Positions 52,645-62,380 of a DNA stretch of 64,000 nucleotides are shown here, piece by piece. Every line of letters begins with the position of its first letter. The stretch's first letter is position 1. Below the pieces are notes generated by a model. That model saw nothing but the letters and a program-made list of their open reading frames with translations, ran no database searches and was not told the DNA's origin. Location: the NCBI RefSeq assembly GCF_014982785.1, contig NZ_JADCKB010000008.1, positions 1-64,000 on the forward strand, read 5' to 3'. Both the position numbers and the translations under genes were made by a program. This stretch comes from Ructibacterium gallinarum. Lineage in GTDB: Bacteria; Bacillota; Clostridia; Monoglobales; Monoglobaceae.

Positions 52645-52682
52645 TTCCCGGCAGGGAGGGCCGGTTGGCCCTCCGGCCGGAA
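52645..52682. terminator. GC-rich hairpin downstream of the giant SLH gene
   Basis: GGAGGGCC (52655-52662) pairs perfectly with GGCCCTCC (52667-52674) around GGTT, with further outer pairing. It lies 15 bp beyond the stop at 52698 and resembles the hairpin at 47449-47484. It has no T run. Confidence 0.55.
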
Positions 52683-52697
52683 CAAAATCATTTCAGT

Positions 52698-55600
52698 TTA
52701 CTTTTCCAAAAACCGTTGTAGGATAGCGGCAACTTCCGCGCGGGTCGCGCTGCCCAGCGGGTCAAGGACGCCGTCCCCCTTGCCGGAGATGAGCCCCACG
52801 CCAACTGCCCAGGAGACATTGCCCTGCGCCCAGGCGGAAACTTTGCCTGCATCCCCAAACTGCGACAGGTCGCCGGATTCACTTGTTTCCATCCCCTTAA
52901 AGCCTGCATATCGCTGGAAAATGGCGGCTATCTGCTCGCGGGTAATGAAGTCGTCCGGGCCAAAGGCAGAAGCGTCATACCCCTGTACAATGCCGTTGGC
53001 GTTCGCCCACGCCACCGCCTTGGCGTAGTATGCGTCCGCCGGGACGTCCGCAAAGGCGCTCGCGCCTGCGGACGGTTCGCCTTCCGCGCGCCACAGCACC
53101 GTTACCAGCATGCCGCGGGTCATGGCGGTATCCGGTGCAAATTCCGTATCCGACACGCCTGCAAACAGGCCGTTTTCATTTGCGTACCGCACCGCGTCGT
53201 AGAACCAGTCGCTCTCCGCTACGTCGGCAAACGGGTTTTTCCACTCGGAAGGAGGCGGGGTAGGCTGCGCGCCGTCCTCCGTCCATTTTGCGTACAGCGT
53301 CAGGTTTTTAGTTACTTTCGTATCAAAGTCAAATGCCTCTGTGCATTCCTTATCCGTAAACCAGCCCCCAAAGGTATAGCCTTCGCGGGTCGGATCCGCC
53401 GGTTTTGTGACCGTGCCGTTCCTATTTACGCGGATGCTGTCAATCCCGCTGCCGCCCTGGGTATCGAAGGTTACCGTGTAGCGCGTGGTTCCGCCACCGC
53501 CTCCGCCGCCGGGTCTGGTATCGGGCGTGTCAGAGGTTTCCGTTTTTTTCAAAGTATAGGTGAATGTCGCTACTTTGCTATCCTTTTTGCCTGCCGCCAC
53601 AGCAATGGCTTTGATGGTCATATCCGAGGTGATGAGGATGGATTTCGTATATAATTTGCTTGTGCGGGTTGGTTCCGTGCCGTCTGTGGTGTAGTATATT
53701 GTTACACCATCTTCTGCCGTCAGTACAATCGGCGTATTTACATCCAGTTTACTGCCGCTATCCGGATTTGCAGTAGGCGCGGCTGCCTGTTCCAAAGCTT
53801 TGAAATCAAGCTGTTCCTTGAAATGATTTTGCAGCATTTGTTTGCCGGTGTAGCTTGTAACATCGCTCTTGACTTCCAGCAGGACAACCGAATCTTCTTC
53901 GATTGCCGTATTCAGTACAACGGTACGGGCAAAGTTTTTGTCTCCGTTTGCTTCTTTATCTGGATAGGAAATCATCCCTGCCGTATTAAGATCCATCTTT
54001 TTACCATTTACCGACAGATTGAATTTATCTGCGGTCAATGTGGAAACATCCATATACTGGTCAAATACGACATATACACCCTCTGATGTGGCAACAGTGT
54101 TTGCTTCATCTACCGTGGGATTGGCGCTGGCATAGAGATTGATGTTGACATCCAGCTGAACCGGCGGAACCGGCATTGCATAAATATCGCCTTTTTTCTC
54201 AGCGCCGGAGCCATCGTTTTCACCCGTGGTATAAGGTTCATAGCCGTTGGCCACAAAATCAACGGACCAATATCCTTCGGGTACCATCCACTCATATTGA
54301 CCGTTTTCATTGGTCAGATAGGGGTTGACTTGGTCGAATTCACCTGCGTTCCACATTGTACGGTTGCCCGCATCGTCTACTGTATAGATAGTCGCGCTTA
54401 CGCCCTCAATCCGGTTGCTTTCCACGCCGGCATAGACATAACCGGAGGGGTCAATGATGGGCTTTCTGGTATCGGGAACAGCTTCGCCCTTTGTGGTAGT
54501 ATTGGCCGTTTTCGGTTTCAAGCCCAGATCCCCTTTGGCCTTTTCAATCAGCTCGCGCTGTTCCGCCTCCGTCATATCAGCCCATTTTTTCCCGTTTTCA
54601 AAAAAATAATCTTTATAATCCTCTGGTTCAAATAGATAGTCTTCCTCGTATTTCTGGGCGTTGCGGGGATCGGGGAAACGATCGTCAAAGGGGAACCAGC
54701 CCCAGTCTACCACACCATGCTCATCGATATCCATCAGTGCTTCATAGCAGAGCTGCTTCAGCTCATAAATGTACTCTTCCTTGGTCGGCCCCAACCTTAT
54801 CATATCACCTATATCGCCCGATTGGTTTTTCATCTCCTCCCGCGCCCAATCGCTCATGTTGGCGATAAGCTCCTGTTTGCTTTCCACATCCATGATCGCC
54901 GCATTCCCCAGAACTTTACCGATTTCTACATTCAGTTCTGTACCACCCAATGTCCAAAAGATCTCACTCTTTAGCTGTTTATACAGATCGCCAGGCTGGC
55001 CATACACCTTTTTACCGCCCGTTTCAATTCTGGGAAGATATTCCACATCGTTCTGCTCAAGACATTGAACCATCAGCACCAGCGAAAGTAGGGTTGGATC
55101 GTTGCCGCACATCGTCACATAATCAATGACCGGCGCCTGCGGGTCGGGGGCGCCTCCTTCATTTGCCGGAGCGGCAGACAAGCGGAACATGCTGGGATTT
55201 TCCGCCTTGGCCTGCGGATGTTCCAAAACCGCCTGTTCATATTTTTCGCCAAACTCCTCGAAGTTATTATACCAGCCTTCCAGCAGCTCAATCTCAATAT
55301 CTTCCTTATCCTCCGCCGTTATCGTAACCGGTGTATTGGATGTACAGATCGTTTGCTCAAGATAACCGGTCTGCTCGTTGATTACGCGCTCGGTGTAGGA
55401 ATTTGGAGTTATCACCGTATCCAGCCAGAGGGCGTTGCTGCCGCCATCGGTGGCTTTCTGGATGACGCGGTACTGCCAAACGTCATTGACCTTCTCTACC
55501 GCTACATAGACCTGATTGCCGACGTGCCCGTTCCCTGCTGCACTTTGTTCCGCCTCGCAGGCTTTCAATTCCGTCAGCAAATCAGCGATATCGGCTTCTG

Positions 55601-58600
55601 TCTCAGCAGTATCGGTAAGGGTGAACCCTCCAACCTCCATTGTCAAGCCTTTGTCGCCCTCGGCCTTGGTAAAGGTAACGCCATGTTGGCTGATTCCGGC
55701 CAGATCCAGATCTTCCGGAATCGCATAATCCGCTTCCTTTTCCCGTAGCCGTGCAAAGTCCGTTGCCGTCATGGTCGCAAGGTCGCCATCGTTGGGGTCG
55801 ATTATCTTTTCGTAGGAGACCCATGCGCCGGTGGGTGGATTATTTCCGCACAGTTTCGGCTCTGTCTGCCATGTGTTGTCCCGGGTTTTTTTTGCTTTCA
55901 AAAGCTCCACGCCGTTGGCACGGGGCAAATGGACGATAACGCTTTCGCTGTTCAATTTATCCGCATTGCCAAAGGTCATGGTATAGACAACCGGCGTATC
56001 CGGCATATACCAGTAAAAACCGGTCATTGCCTCGCCATTATCCCACAACACCTCATTCCTACCCACGTAATCGGTAATTTCTATCGTTTTCAAATAGGGG
56101 GCTGTCGAGCTGTAGGTTACGGTTTGCGTTGCCGAAACAACTTCCCGGTCGCCGCTCTTATATTTGGCAATCACAGAATGTTCTTCCGTGCCAATGGGAT
56201 TGTTTAAGCGCAATCTTGCAGTGTAAAAGCCATCTTTGTTCGCTGTCATCACCGCTGCCGTTTCACCATCCAGCATAATCGTGACGTCGGCATTTTTCGG
56301 CGCTTGGCCATAGACCGAGAAAACATCACTGCCCGTTGCCGACGGCGCATACAGGGAGATGCTCGGCGAAGCGATCTTGCTTTCCCCAATATACTGCTTC
56401 GTGCCGCCGTCAAAAGAAACCGCCGCCTGTGCCGTAACATTACTGAGATTCGTGCGGCCGCTCTGCCACTGAATCACCGCCGGATAACCGCCGTATACAC
56501 GGATGTCGGGGATTTCAACGGAATATCTTCCTCCAAAACCGGAATCATTCATGTCATGATTAGGAGAAAGCTTTACATCCTCCTGTGCGCGTTTGCCATT
56601 GATGTAAACACTGCCATCCAAAATATTCGGGCTAATTCCATCGCTCTCAGAGGTCTGATTGGTGTCCAAATAGACGGTCAATGTATTCCCTACTGTATTA
56701 GGCTTATTGGGCGCAACGGTCACCCGGGCGGAAACGGTTGTCGCCGTTGCGTCCAGGGTCAGGCCGCTGGCTTCGGCGTTCAGTATCAGCATCTGCTCGT
56801 TTATATTGCCTGTGGGCAGGGTCAGTTCCTGTCCCACCGTCTGCTGAGGAGATTGACTGTCTTTTAGCTCGACCGTTGCTTCCGCGCTCACCTTGCCGTT
56901 GGTTTTCAAAGCGTTAATGCTATTCTCCGCCTTATCCAAGGTATCCAACTCGTCATGGTCAATTACCCGATAGGCGTCGTCCAATAGGAACAGATAGGTA
57001 TATGTTCCCTCAGGCAGGGGAATCCCCTGATAATAAGAATCGCCTTGATACAAGTCGGTGTAGATTAGTTTTTTGTCATTTTGGCCATGTCCATATACCA
57101 GAACATAAAAATTACGATCCAGTACATTGGTCAGTGTAAATTGGGGATAGCTATAATATTCCCATGTTATCGAGTCGGTATATACGGCGCTGGAATTCTC
57201 ATCCAGTTCCAGGTTCTCAATAGCTGCTCTCCCGATTTTCGATCGAACGGTCAGTGTTATGTTTGTATTTGGAGCGGCGCCTGTTAAGGTAATCAAATCG
57301 CTGTCTTCCACTGCGGCGGGAATATTTGTTTCGCCCTGCTTCGCAGAAGCGGAAACGAGGCTTCCGCTGTTTTGTGGCAGGAACACAACTCCCGTGCGGG
57401 CTGTCAGGGTGAAATCCTTGCTTGTATCCGCAGTGTTAAGGGGTTCGGTTTTTGTTTCTGCCATGATATAGGAAGCAGAGATATTCGCCGTGCCGCCGCT
57501 TGGCACACCTTGAATCGTGTAGATACCATCTTTATCGGTGTAATCGGTATAGGTTTTGGCGATGCCGTTGACATGGGCGGTAATGCTCACAAGAGCGTTT
57601 GCCTGCGCCTTGCCGCCCACATGGACTGTACCGGAAACATCGCGTACCGGCATGTCTGTCATTTCCAGCGTTACGGATTCTCCTGTCACCTGTACACGGC
57701 CTGAAGCTTGATAGTCCAATGCGGCGCCGTTGGTAGGCACAGCCTCGGCGTATAGAGTTTCACCGGAAAAGTACACACAGTTCTCGCCAACGGCAACAAG
57801 CTTGCCGCTCTCATCATACCAGTCAACGCGGTGGCTCACATCGGGAGACACCGTCGCCTTCGCTTCGCCCGCCACCGTCACACCACTAACGGTGAGGTTA
57901 GCCGTGGTTTTTTGGCCGTCAGTCACGGTGATAGGCTCCGTACTGCCGCAAGTTGCAATCCGCCCTTCTTTTGTCAGCGTAACATCTGCCTTGTATGTAC
58001 CGGGTTCAGGAGACCCCATGCTAAATGTACCCGGAGCGCTAATGATCCGTGAGGAGATCATCCCGCTCTCAGAATCACGCAGTGTCAGCACGGCGCCTTC
58101 GGGAACAGCGCCCGTTACCGCCACTTCCAAATGGGCAACGACATTTTTATCAATCGTAGATTCCGCAGTGATATTTCCCACGGCATATTTCATGCTGCCC
58201 AGAGTAACTGCATCTGTCGGCACAGTGCCGCTGTAGATATAGATACCGGCGGAGGCGGCTCCCTCCGTTGTCAAGTTCATGGTTTTTTCAGCCGTGCCAT
58301 CGCTGTATGCCAGGGTCGCAGTAGGCGTTTCGGCTGCATTGCTGACAAACAGATAGGCCGTGATCCTGCCCTCTGCCAACACACCGTTAGGCGCTTCATC
58401 CACATAAACCGTTTGTAAATTGATAACCGGCGAGTCATCGGGGTCATCAGGGTCTACGGAGGGCGTCGTGCCTCCGCCGTCGCCTTTCAGCACCAGATTT
58501 TGTGCCGCTCTCGTTTGGTAAAAAGATTCGCCGGCTTCCAGACTATGGTATAATGTCCAGTCATAAAGCTCTTTTGTTCCACCGTTATATGGTGTATATT

Positions 58601-59507
58601 TTTGGTCATAGCTGTAGGGGCCGAAGAATTCCATCCAGGAAAGGCTCACCGGTGCACCATCCAGTTGTTCGCACAACGGATACTCCCTGCCATCAACGGT
58701 GACGGTTTCTCCCGTAGCTATGTAATCCATATGATACCAGCCGCCTGTGCCATCTCCCCAGTCTTTATGCTCGCCAGTCACGAAATACAAATTGCCCTGA
58801 CTGTCTTTAAACCGATAAGGAGTAGTATACCTCGTTTCACCAACATAGAAAGGGAATTCCGTATATTTGTTAAAAAGCGGATCGAAATTCCCACGCACAT
58901 AGGGCTCGACCGTCTTTCCACCGGAGGACACACTGCCGTAAACCAGTGCATTTTCCTTTGCCGCAGTACCATGAATGATCAATGCGGCACCATTCTTACT
59001 GATAGCATTCACCGTTGCATTTTCCGTGACGATAAATCTTGCATCGGCATATTCGCCTCTGATATAAATGGCTTCTTCACGAATGGCATCTGTGCCATTA
59101 TTGTTCACATTCATTACGCCATTGCCTGAAACGATTGCGCCGCAGCCGGTGAAGTTCAGTTGGCCGAAGGTGACATTGCCCGTCAGCTTGATTGTGAAAT
59201 CACTTCCCATGCAGTTGGCTCCCAGGCTCACGAACTCGCCGTCTTTCAGGGTCAGGGTATTGGTATTCTCATCATAAGCGATACCCAAACCGGACAAGGT
59301 CTGCGGATCGCTTGCCTCCCAGCCGGAGGCCTCTCCGGCATAAGCATAAATCCAGCCATCTTGTGTTTCAACCCCAACATAGGCCGCTGGAATTACGGGT
59401 TTTGCCGCAAACGCCGCCACCGGCAGCAGCCCAAGCAGCAGGCACAAGGCAAGCAACGCGCTTCCCACGCGCCGCCACAAACCTTTTGCTATCTGTTGTT
59501 TGCTCAT
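52698..59507 (-). CDS. Giant multidomain SLH surface protein
   Basis: This 2269-residue exported protein has a signal peptide (about 1-34) and a beta-helix-like start (about 35-200, TLTLKDGEFVSLGANCMGSD). Several Ig-like or carboxypeptidase-regulatory-like domains follow (for example GTVHVGGKAQANALVSITAH near 640), then a long helical middle with acidic stretches. After that come a chitobiase C-terminal-like domain (VTIYYTTDGTEPTRTSKLYT near 1950), one InlB-type repeat (GYTFGGWFTDKECTEAFDFD near 2040) and three SLH domains at the end. It is probably an adhesin or a cell-wall-anchored scaffold. No catalytic motif was recognised. Confidence 0.9.
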   Translation of the reverse strand: MSKQQIAKGLWRRVGSALLALCLLLGLLPVAAFAAKPVIPAAYVGVETQDGWIYAYAGEASGWEASDPQTLSGLGIAYDENTNTLTLKDGEFVSLGANCMGSDFTIKLTGNVTFGQLNFTGCGAIVSGNGVMNVNNNGTDAIREEAIYIRGEYADARFIVTENATVNAISKNGAALIIHGTAAKENALVYGSVSSGGKTVEPYVRGNFDPLFNKYTEFPFYVGETRYTTPYRFKDSQGNLYFVTGEHKDWGDGTGGWYHMDYIATGETVTVDGREYPLCEQLDGAPVSLSWMEFFGPYSYDQKYTPYNGGTKELYDWTLYHSLEAGESFYQTRAAQNLVLKGDGGGTTPSVDPDDPDDSPVINLQTVYVDEAPNGVLAEGRITAYLFVSNAAETPTATLAYSDGTAEKTMNLTTEGAASAGIYIYSGTVPTDAVTLGSMKYAVGNITAESTIDKNVVAHLEVAVTGAVPEGAVLTLRDSESGMISSRIISAPGTFSMGSPEPGTYKADVTLTKEGRIATCGSTEPITVTDGQKTTANLTVSGVTVAGEAKATVSPDVSHRVDWYDESGKLVAVGENCVYFSGETLYAEAVPTNGAALDYQASGRVQVTGESVTLEMTDMPVRDVSGTVHVGGKAQANALVSITAHVNGIAKTYTDYTDKDGIYTIQGVPSGGTANISASYIMAETKTEPLNTADTSKDFTLTARTGVVFLPQNSGSLVSASAKQGETNIPAAVEDSDLITLTGAAPNTNITLTVRSKIGRAAIENLELDENSSAVYTDSITWEYYSYPQFTLTNVLDRNFYVLVYGHGQNDKKLIYTDLYQGDSYYQGIPLPEGTYTYLFLLDDAYRVIDHDELDTLDKAENSINALKTNGKVSAEATVELKDSQSPQQTVGQELTLPTGNINEQMLILNAEASGLTLDATATTVSARVTVAPNKPNTVGNTLTVYLDTNQTSESDGISPNILDGSVYINGKRAQEDVKLSPNHDMNDSGFGGRYSVEIPDIRVYGGYPAVIQWQSGRTNLSNVTAQAAVSFDGGTKQYIGESKIASPSISLYAPSATGSDVFSVYGQAPKNADVTIMLDGETAAVMTANKDGFYTARLRLNNPIGTEEHSVIAKYKSGDREVVSATQTVTYSSTAPYLKTIEITDYVGRNEVLWDNGEAMTGFYWYMPDTPVVYTMTFGNADKLNSESVIVHLPRANGVELLKAKKTRDNTWQTEPKLCGNNPPTGAWVSYEKIIDPNDGDLATMTATDFARLREKEADYAIPEDLDLAGISQHGVTFTKAEGDKGLTMEVGGFTLTDTAETEADIADLLTELKACEAEQSAAGNGHVGNQVYVAVEKVNDVWQYRVIQKATDGGSNALWLDTVITPNSYTERVINEQTGYLEQTICTSNTPVTITAEDKEDIEIELLEGWYNNFEEFGEKYEQAVLEHPQAKAENPSMFRLSAAPANEGGAPDPQAPVIDYVTMCGNDPTLLSLVLMVQCLEQNDVEYLPRIETGGKKVYGQPGDLYKQLKSEIFWTLGGTELNVEIGKVLGNAAIMDVESKQELIANMSDWAREEMKNQSGDIGDMIRLGPTKEEYIYELKQLCYEALMDIDEHGVVDWGWFPFDDRFPDPRNAQKYEEDYLFEPEDYKDYFFENGKKWADMTEAEQRELIEKAKGDLGLKPKTANTTTKGEAVPDTRKPIIDPSGYVYAGVESNRIEGVSATIYTVDDAGNRTMWNAGEFDQVNPYLTNENGQYEWMVPEGYWSVDFVANGYEPYTTGENDGSGAEKKGDIYAMPVPPVQLDVNINLYASANPTVDEANTVATSEGVYVVFDQYMDVSTLTADKFNLSVNGKKMDLNTAGMISYPDKEANGDKNFARTVVLNTAIEEDSVVLLEVKSDVTSYTGKQMLQNHFKEQLDFKALEQAAAPTANPDSGSKLDVNTPIVLTAEDGVTIYYTTDGTEPTRTSKLYTKSILITSDMTIKAIAVAAGKKDSKVATFTYTLKKTETSDTPDTRPGGGGGGGTTRYTVTFDTQGGSGIDSIRVNRNGTVTKPADPTREGYTFGGWFTDKECTEAFDFDTKVTKNLTLYAKWTEDGAQPTPPPSEWKNPFADVAESDWFYDAVRYANENGLFAGVSDTEFAPDTAMTRGMLVTVLWRAEGEPSAGASAFADVPADAYYAKAVAWANANGIVQGYDASAFGPDDFITREQIAAIFQRYAGFKGMETSESGDLSQFGDAGKVSAWAQGNVSWAVGVGLISGKGDGVLDPLGSATRAEVAAILQRFLEK

Positions 59508-59571
59508 TTTTTCAGACTCCTTTATTTATTAAGATATATTTTTCATACTTTCTTTTTCGTATGTTCTATAA

Positions 59572-60666
59572 TTACCCGGCAAAGCACTGCGTCCAGTAAA
59601 CACCCAGCTCGCCGCCCAACACGACACCTACGCCCAGGCGCGTCGCCTCCGGATCCAGGATATTGCCCCGGTGCCCCGGCGAGTTCATCCAGCCGTCCAT
59701 AATCACCTCCGGCGCCGCGTCCCCGGCCGAGATATTCTCACTAATCATATAATAGGAAATGCCCGCCGCGTCCGCGCGCCCGTCCGGGCCGAGGCCGTCC
59801 GGGTTCACATGGTCAAAAAAGCCGCGCTTTATCATGTCCTCGCTGTGGGCGCGGGCCAGCGCCGCAAGGCCGTCGTCCCATGCAAGGGCGGCAAGGCCGT
59901 TCTCGGCGCGCACCTGGTTTACCATGTCAAAAATGGCTTTTTCGTATTCCCCGCTGTATCCGGTTACTTCCCCCGGTACTCCGGCAGGGGGCGCGCTGCC
60001 CGCCTGCGCAAGCACATCGGTTAAAATCCCGTTTATGATGCCGTTCAAATTCTCCGTGTCAGTCGCCCGGCCGTCAAGGCGGCGCAAAAGCGTACAAAGC
60101 TCTGCCCGCGTCAGATAATCAAAGGGCGCAAAGCCCGTGTCCTTGCCCAGCATAATGTTGTTGTCAATCGCGGCAGAAATCATGCTGCACATCGCCGGGT
60201 CATCTTGATATTCTGCATAGTCCGCCATGCCCTGCGCCGAAGCGCCGGGATGGCCCTCCCACACAATGCCGTGTATCGGCAGGATGGCATGCACCGCGTC
60301 CCGTCTGGTCAAAGGCTCCTCCGGGTACAGGTAGAGCCCCTGGTACAGCGGCATCAAAAGCCCGGAGCCGGTGTAGGGCGCATACCACGCCGACGGGTCA
60401 ACGTCCGCCCATAAAAGGTACGAATCGCCGCTTTCCACCAGCCCGTATACGGCGGTAATGATTTTCATAAATTCCGCGCGGCTGATGGTTTTATCCGGCT
60501 GGAACGTCCCGTCCGGGTAGCCGCTTAAGTATCCTTTCTCCGTCATGGCGCTGATATCTGCCTCCGCCCAATGCCCGGCAGTGTCGCTGAATGCGAATGC
60601 CTGCAGGGGCAACGCGGCCAGGAGCAGCGCAAGGAAAGCACCAAGCAATTTGCTATGTATCTTCAT
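59572..60666 (-). CDS. SLH protein with CAP (SCP/PR-1-like) domain
   Basis: This 364-residue exported protein has a signal peptide (about 1-26), about three N-terminal SLH-type modules (about 27-205, HWAEADISAMTEKGYLSGYP) and a C-terminal CAP domain (about 240-364, with MVNQVRAENGLAALAWDDGL, ARAHSEDMIKRGFFDH and WMNSPGHRGNILDPEATRLG). The domain order is reversed compared with the other SLH proteins here. The CAP domain resembles that of B. subtilis YkwD. The ATG has GGAGGG upstream. Confidence 0.92.
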   Translation of the reverse strand: MKIHSKLLGAFLALLLAALPLQAFAFSDTAGHWAEADISAMTEKGYLSGYPDGTFQPDKTISRAEFMKIITAVYGLVESGDSYLLWADVDPSAWYAPYTGSGLLMPLYQGLYLYPEEPLTRRDAVHAILPIHGIVWEGHPGASAQGMADYAEYQDDPAMCSMISAAIDNNIMLGKDTGFAPFDYLTRAELCTLLRRLDGRATDTENLNGIINGILTDVLAQAGSAPPAGVPGEVTGYSGEYEKAIFDMVNQVRAENGLAALAWDDGLAALARAHSEDMIKRGFFDHVNPDGLGPDGRADAAGISYYMISENISAGDAAPEVIMDGWMNSPGHRGNILDPEATRLGVGVVLGGELGVYWTQCFAG

Positions 60667-60695
60667 ATGGAATCCCTCCTGTCCAGGATTTTATC

Positions 60696-61832
60696 CTATT
60701 CAATATAGCCGGAAATAGGCTCTATATACACACTGTCGTCGGTTACGGGCTCGTAGCGCCCGCCCTGGTAGGTATCGCTCCAGCCGTTTTCCGCCCGGTA
60801 GATTTCGCCGGTTTGGGTATCGTAAACCCGTTCATATCCCAGCGTGGCGTCACTCTGCTTCTGGCTGATAATATCCTGGCTGGTGCTGCGCGCTTCCCAG
60901 GAGGACATGATGCCGTCCAAAACAGCATTGGCGTTGGCGCTGAACTGCATCGCCTGCGCCACCTGCTCCTGCCCCGCCTGCTGCACGCTTTGCACATAAG
61001 CCTGGGAGTATTCCAGCGTCCCCATGCATTGGGTCAGCACGTCTTCCCACTCAATCAGCGTATCCTTTGCAGCGGTGACCGCCATGATATTGTACGCCAT
61101 ATAATAGCCGCCGTCCGCGCTGGGGATCTGATAGCCCGACGGAGCGCCCGCGGCAATCTGAACCGGTCCGAAATCTACCACCGTGGCGGCGAACATCCCT
61201 TCGCCTTCCCTGCCATCCTCTGTGAAGGTGGCGCGGAGCAGCTCGTCGCCCAGCGCCGCCTGCCCGAAATTGCCCGCAGACGGGAAACGCTCGGTAACAG
61301 TGAAATCCTCAAACCGTGGGAAGGTGTAGCCCGCGTAGCCTGGTTCTGCCTGCACGGCAAAGTCCGCATACTGGGGGAACAGCTTATAGAAATTTTCAGT
61401 GGACGGCTGCGCCAATACCGGCGCAAGGGTAAATAGGTACGCCTGGCTGTTGCCCGCTGCATAAGTGTACTGCCACGCCTCCTTCCCCGCCTGGCTGTGC
61501 AGCAGGGCGTCCGCTTTCAGCAAAACGAACATCTGGTTCAGCGGCTCCTCCGGGTCGGTTACGCGGATACTGTGATACATCCCGGTGCCTCCGCTGGATA
61601 CCGACCAGCCGGCCGGGATTTGCATGCTGAACGAACCGTCCGGCGCGCTGTACAACTCTGTCTCGGTTGCTTTTGCTTTGGTTTTGGTAATGGTAACGTT
61701 TCCGCTGTCCGGCGTCTGAACCGGCATCCCGGTTTGCACGGGCGGCGCTTTAACGCCGCAGGCGGAAAGGACTGCTGCCAGCAGGGTAACGGATAACACC
61801 ACTGGCAAGCGCCGCTTGCATTTGATTTGCAT
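60696..61832 (-). CDS. Lipoprotein of unknown function
   Basis: This 378-residue protein has a lipoprotein signal (about 1-25, ending LSAC with the modified Cys25). The body contains an N-terminal PsbP/Mog1-like segment (YSAPDGSFSMQIPAGWSVSS) and a C-terminal region with a Gln/Ala-rich helix (QAGQEQVAQAMQFSANANAV) and a Tyr/Asp-rich tail. It is the gene before the CAP-SLH protein and has a good ribosome binding site (GGAGGCC). It probably faces the outside of the membrane. Confidence 0.85.
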   Translation of the reverse strand: MQIKCKRRLPVVLSVTLLAAVLSACGVKAPPVQTGMPVQTPDSGNVTITKTKAKATETELYSAPDGSFSMQIPAGWSVSSGGTGMYHSIRVTDPEEPLNQMFVLLKADALLHSQAGKEAWQYTYAAGNSQAYLFTLAPVLAQPSTENFYKLFPQYADFAVQAEPGYAGYTFPRFEDFTVTERFPSAGNFGQAALGDELLRATFTEDGREGEGMFAATVVDFGPVQIAAGAPSGYQIPSADGGYYMAYNIMAVTAAKDTLIEWEDVLTQCMGTLEYSQAYVQSVQQAGQEQVAQAMQFSANANAVLDGIMSSWEARSTSQDIISQKQSDATLGYERVYDTQTGEIYRAENGWSDTYQGGRYEPVTDDSVYIEPISGYIE

Positions 61833-61876
61833 AGGCCGTCGGCCTCCTTCCGTATGGCAAGTATATTCGGCACAGC

Positions 61877-62230
61877 TTACTGTGCCGCCGCGCCTGTATC
61901 TTCCGGCGGCTGGAACCGGACGCCCTTCATCACCAACACGTTTTCTAGATGCTGGGTGATCCGGTCAGCCACGGCGGTCAAAGCACGCTGCTGTCCGGGA
62001 ATGGACAGTCCGCAGCATGGCGCAAGCATAGCGAGCGTCATAATGGTTCCGCAACCGCCCTCTTTCACTGTGATAGAAAACTTGCTTACATTGCCGTAAA
62101 TGTTTGCCTCCGCAATCACGTCCTTCGCCTCGCCATCGCCGTATTCTGCCTCCATCTGATCCAGCATGTCATATACGGCAAGCTGGACATTTTTTTTTGC
62201 ATACGGGAGCATCCTTTCCATTACTTCCAT
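61877..62230 (-). CDS. Small soluble protein under a regulated promoter, unknown function
   Basis: This 117-residue protein has no signal peptide (MEVMERMLPYAKKNVQLAVY). It carries a Gly/Cys-rich segment EGGCGTIMTLAMLAPCCGLS and a C-terminal helix. A perfect AAGGAGG precedes the ATG. It is the first gene after the four-box array at 62381-62497, so it should be the first gene controlled by it. I do not recognise a family. Confidence 0.75.
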   Translation of the reverse strand: MEVMERMLPYAKKNVQLAVYDMLDQMEAEYGDGEAKDVIAEANIYGNVSKFSITVKEGGCGTIMTLAMLAPCCGLSIPGQQRALTAVADRITQHLENVLVMKGVRFQPPEDTGAAAQ

Positions 62231-62344
62231 TTTTCTGCCTCCTTCTTACAATTATTTTTTGAATGCCCGGCAGAGCATCCCCATTTGAGTCCATCCTGTT
62301 AATGTTGCAGATTTTTTTATTTCCCTCCAAACAACTGTCGGTCT

Positions 62345-62380
62345 CTGAAAAAAATATAGCATAGTCCTGAAAAAAATATA
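62345..62380 (-). promoter_or_regulatory. Direct 14-bp repeat with 22-bp period, probable promoter region
   Basis: CTGAAAAAAATATA occurs at 62345-62358 and 62367-62380, two helical turns apart. On the minus strand this gives A/T-rich elements around CTATGCTATAT, a fair -10 candidate for the gene at 62230. It lies between the box array and that gene. Confidence 0.45.

Noticed and set aside
44848-59507. SLH repeats as a CRISPR or other DNA repeat array
   Set aside because: The repeats encode protein domains in one frame with variable spacing and belong to separate genes.
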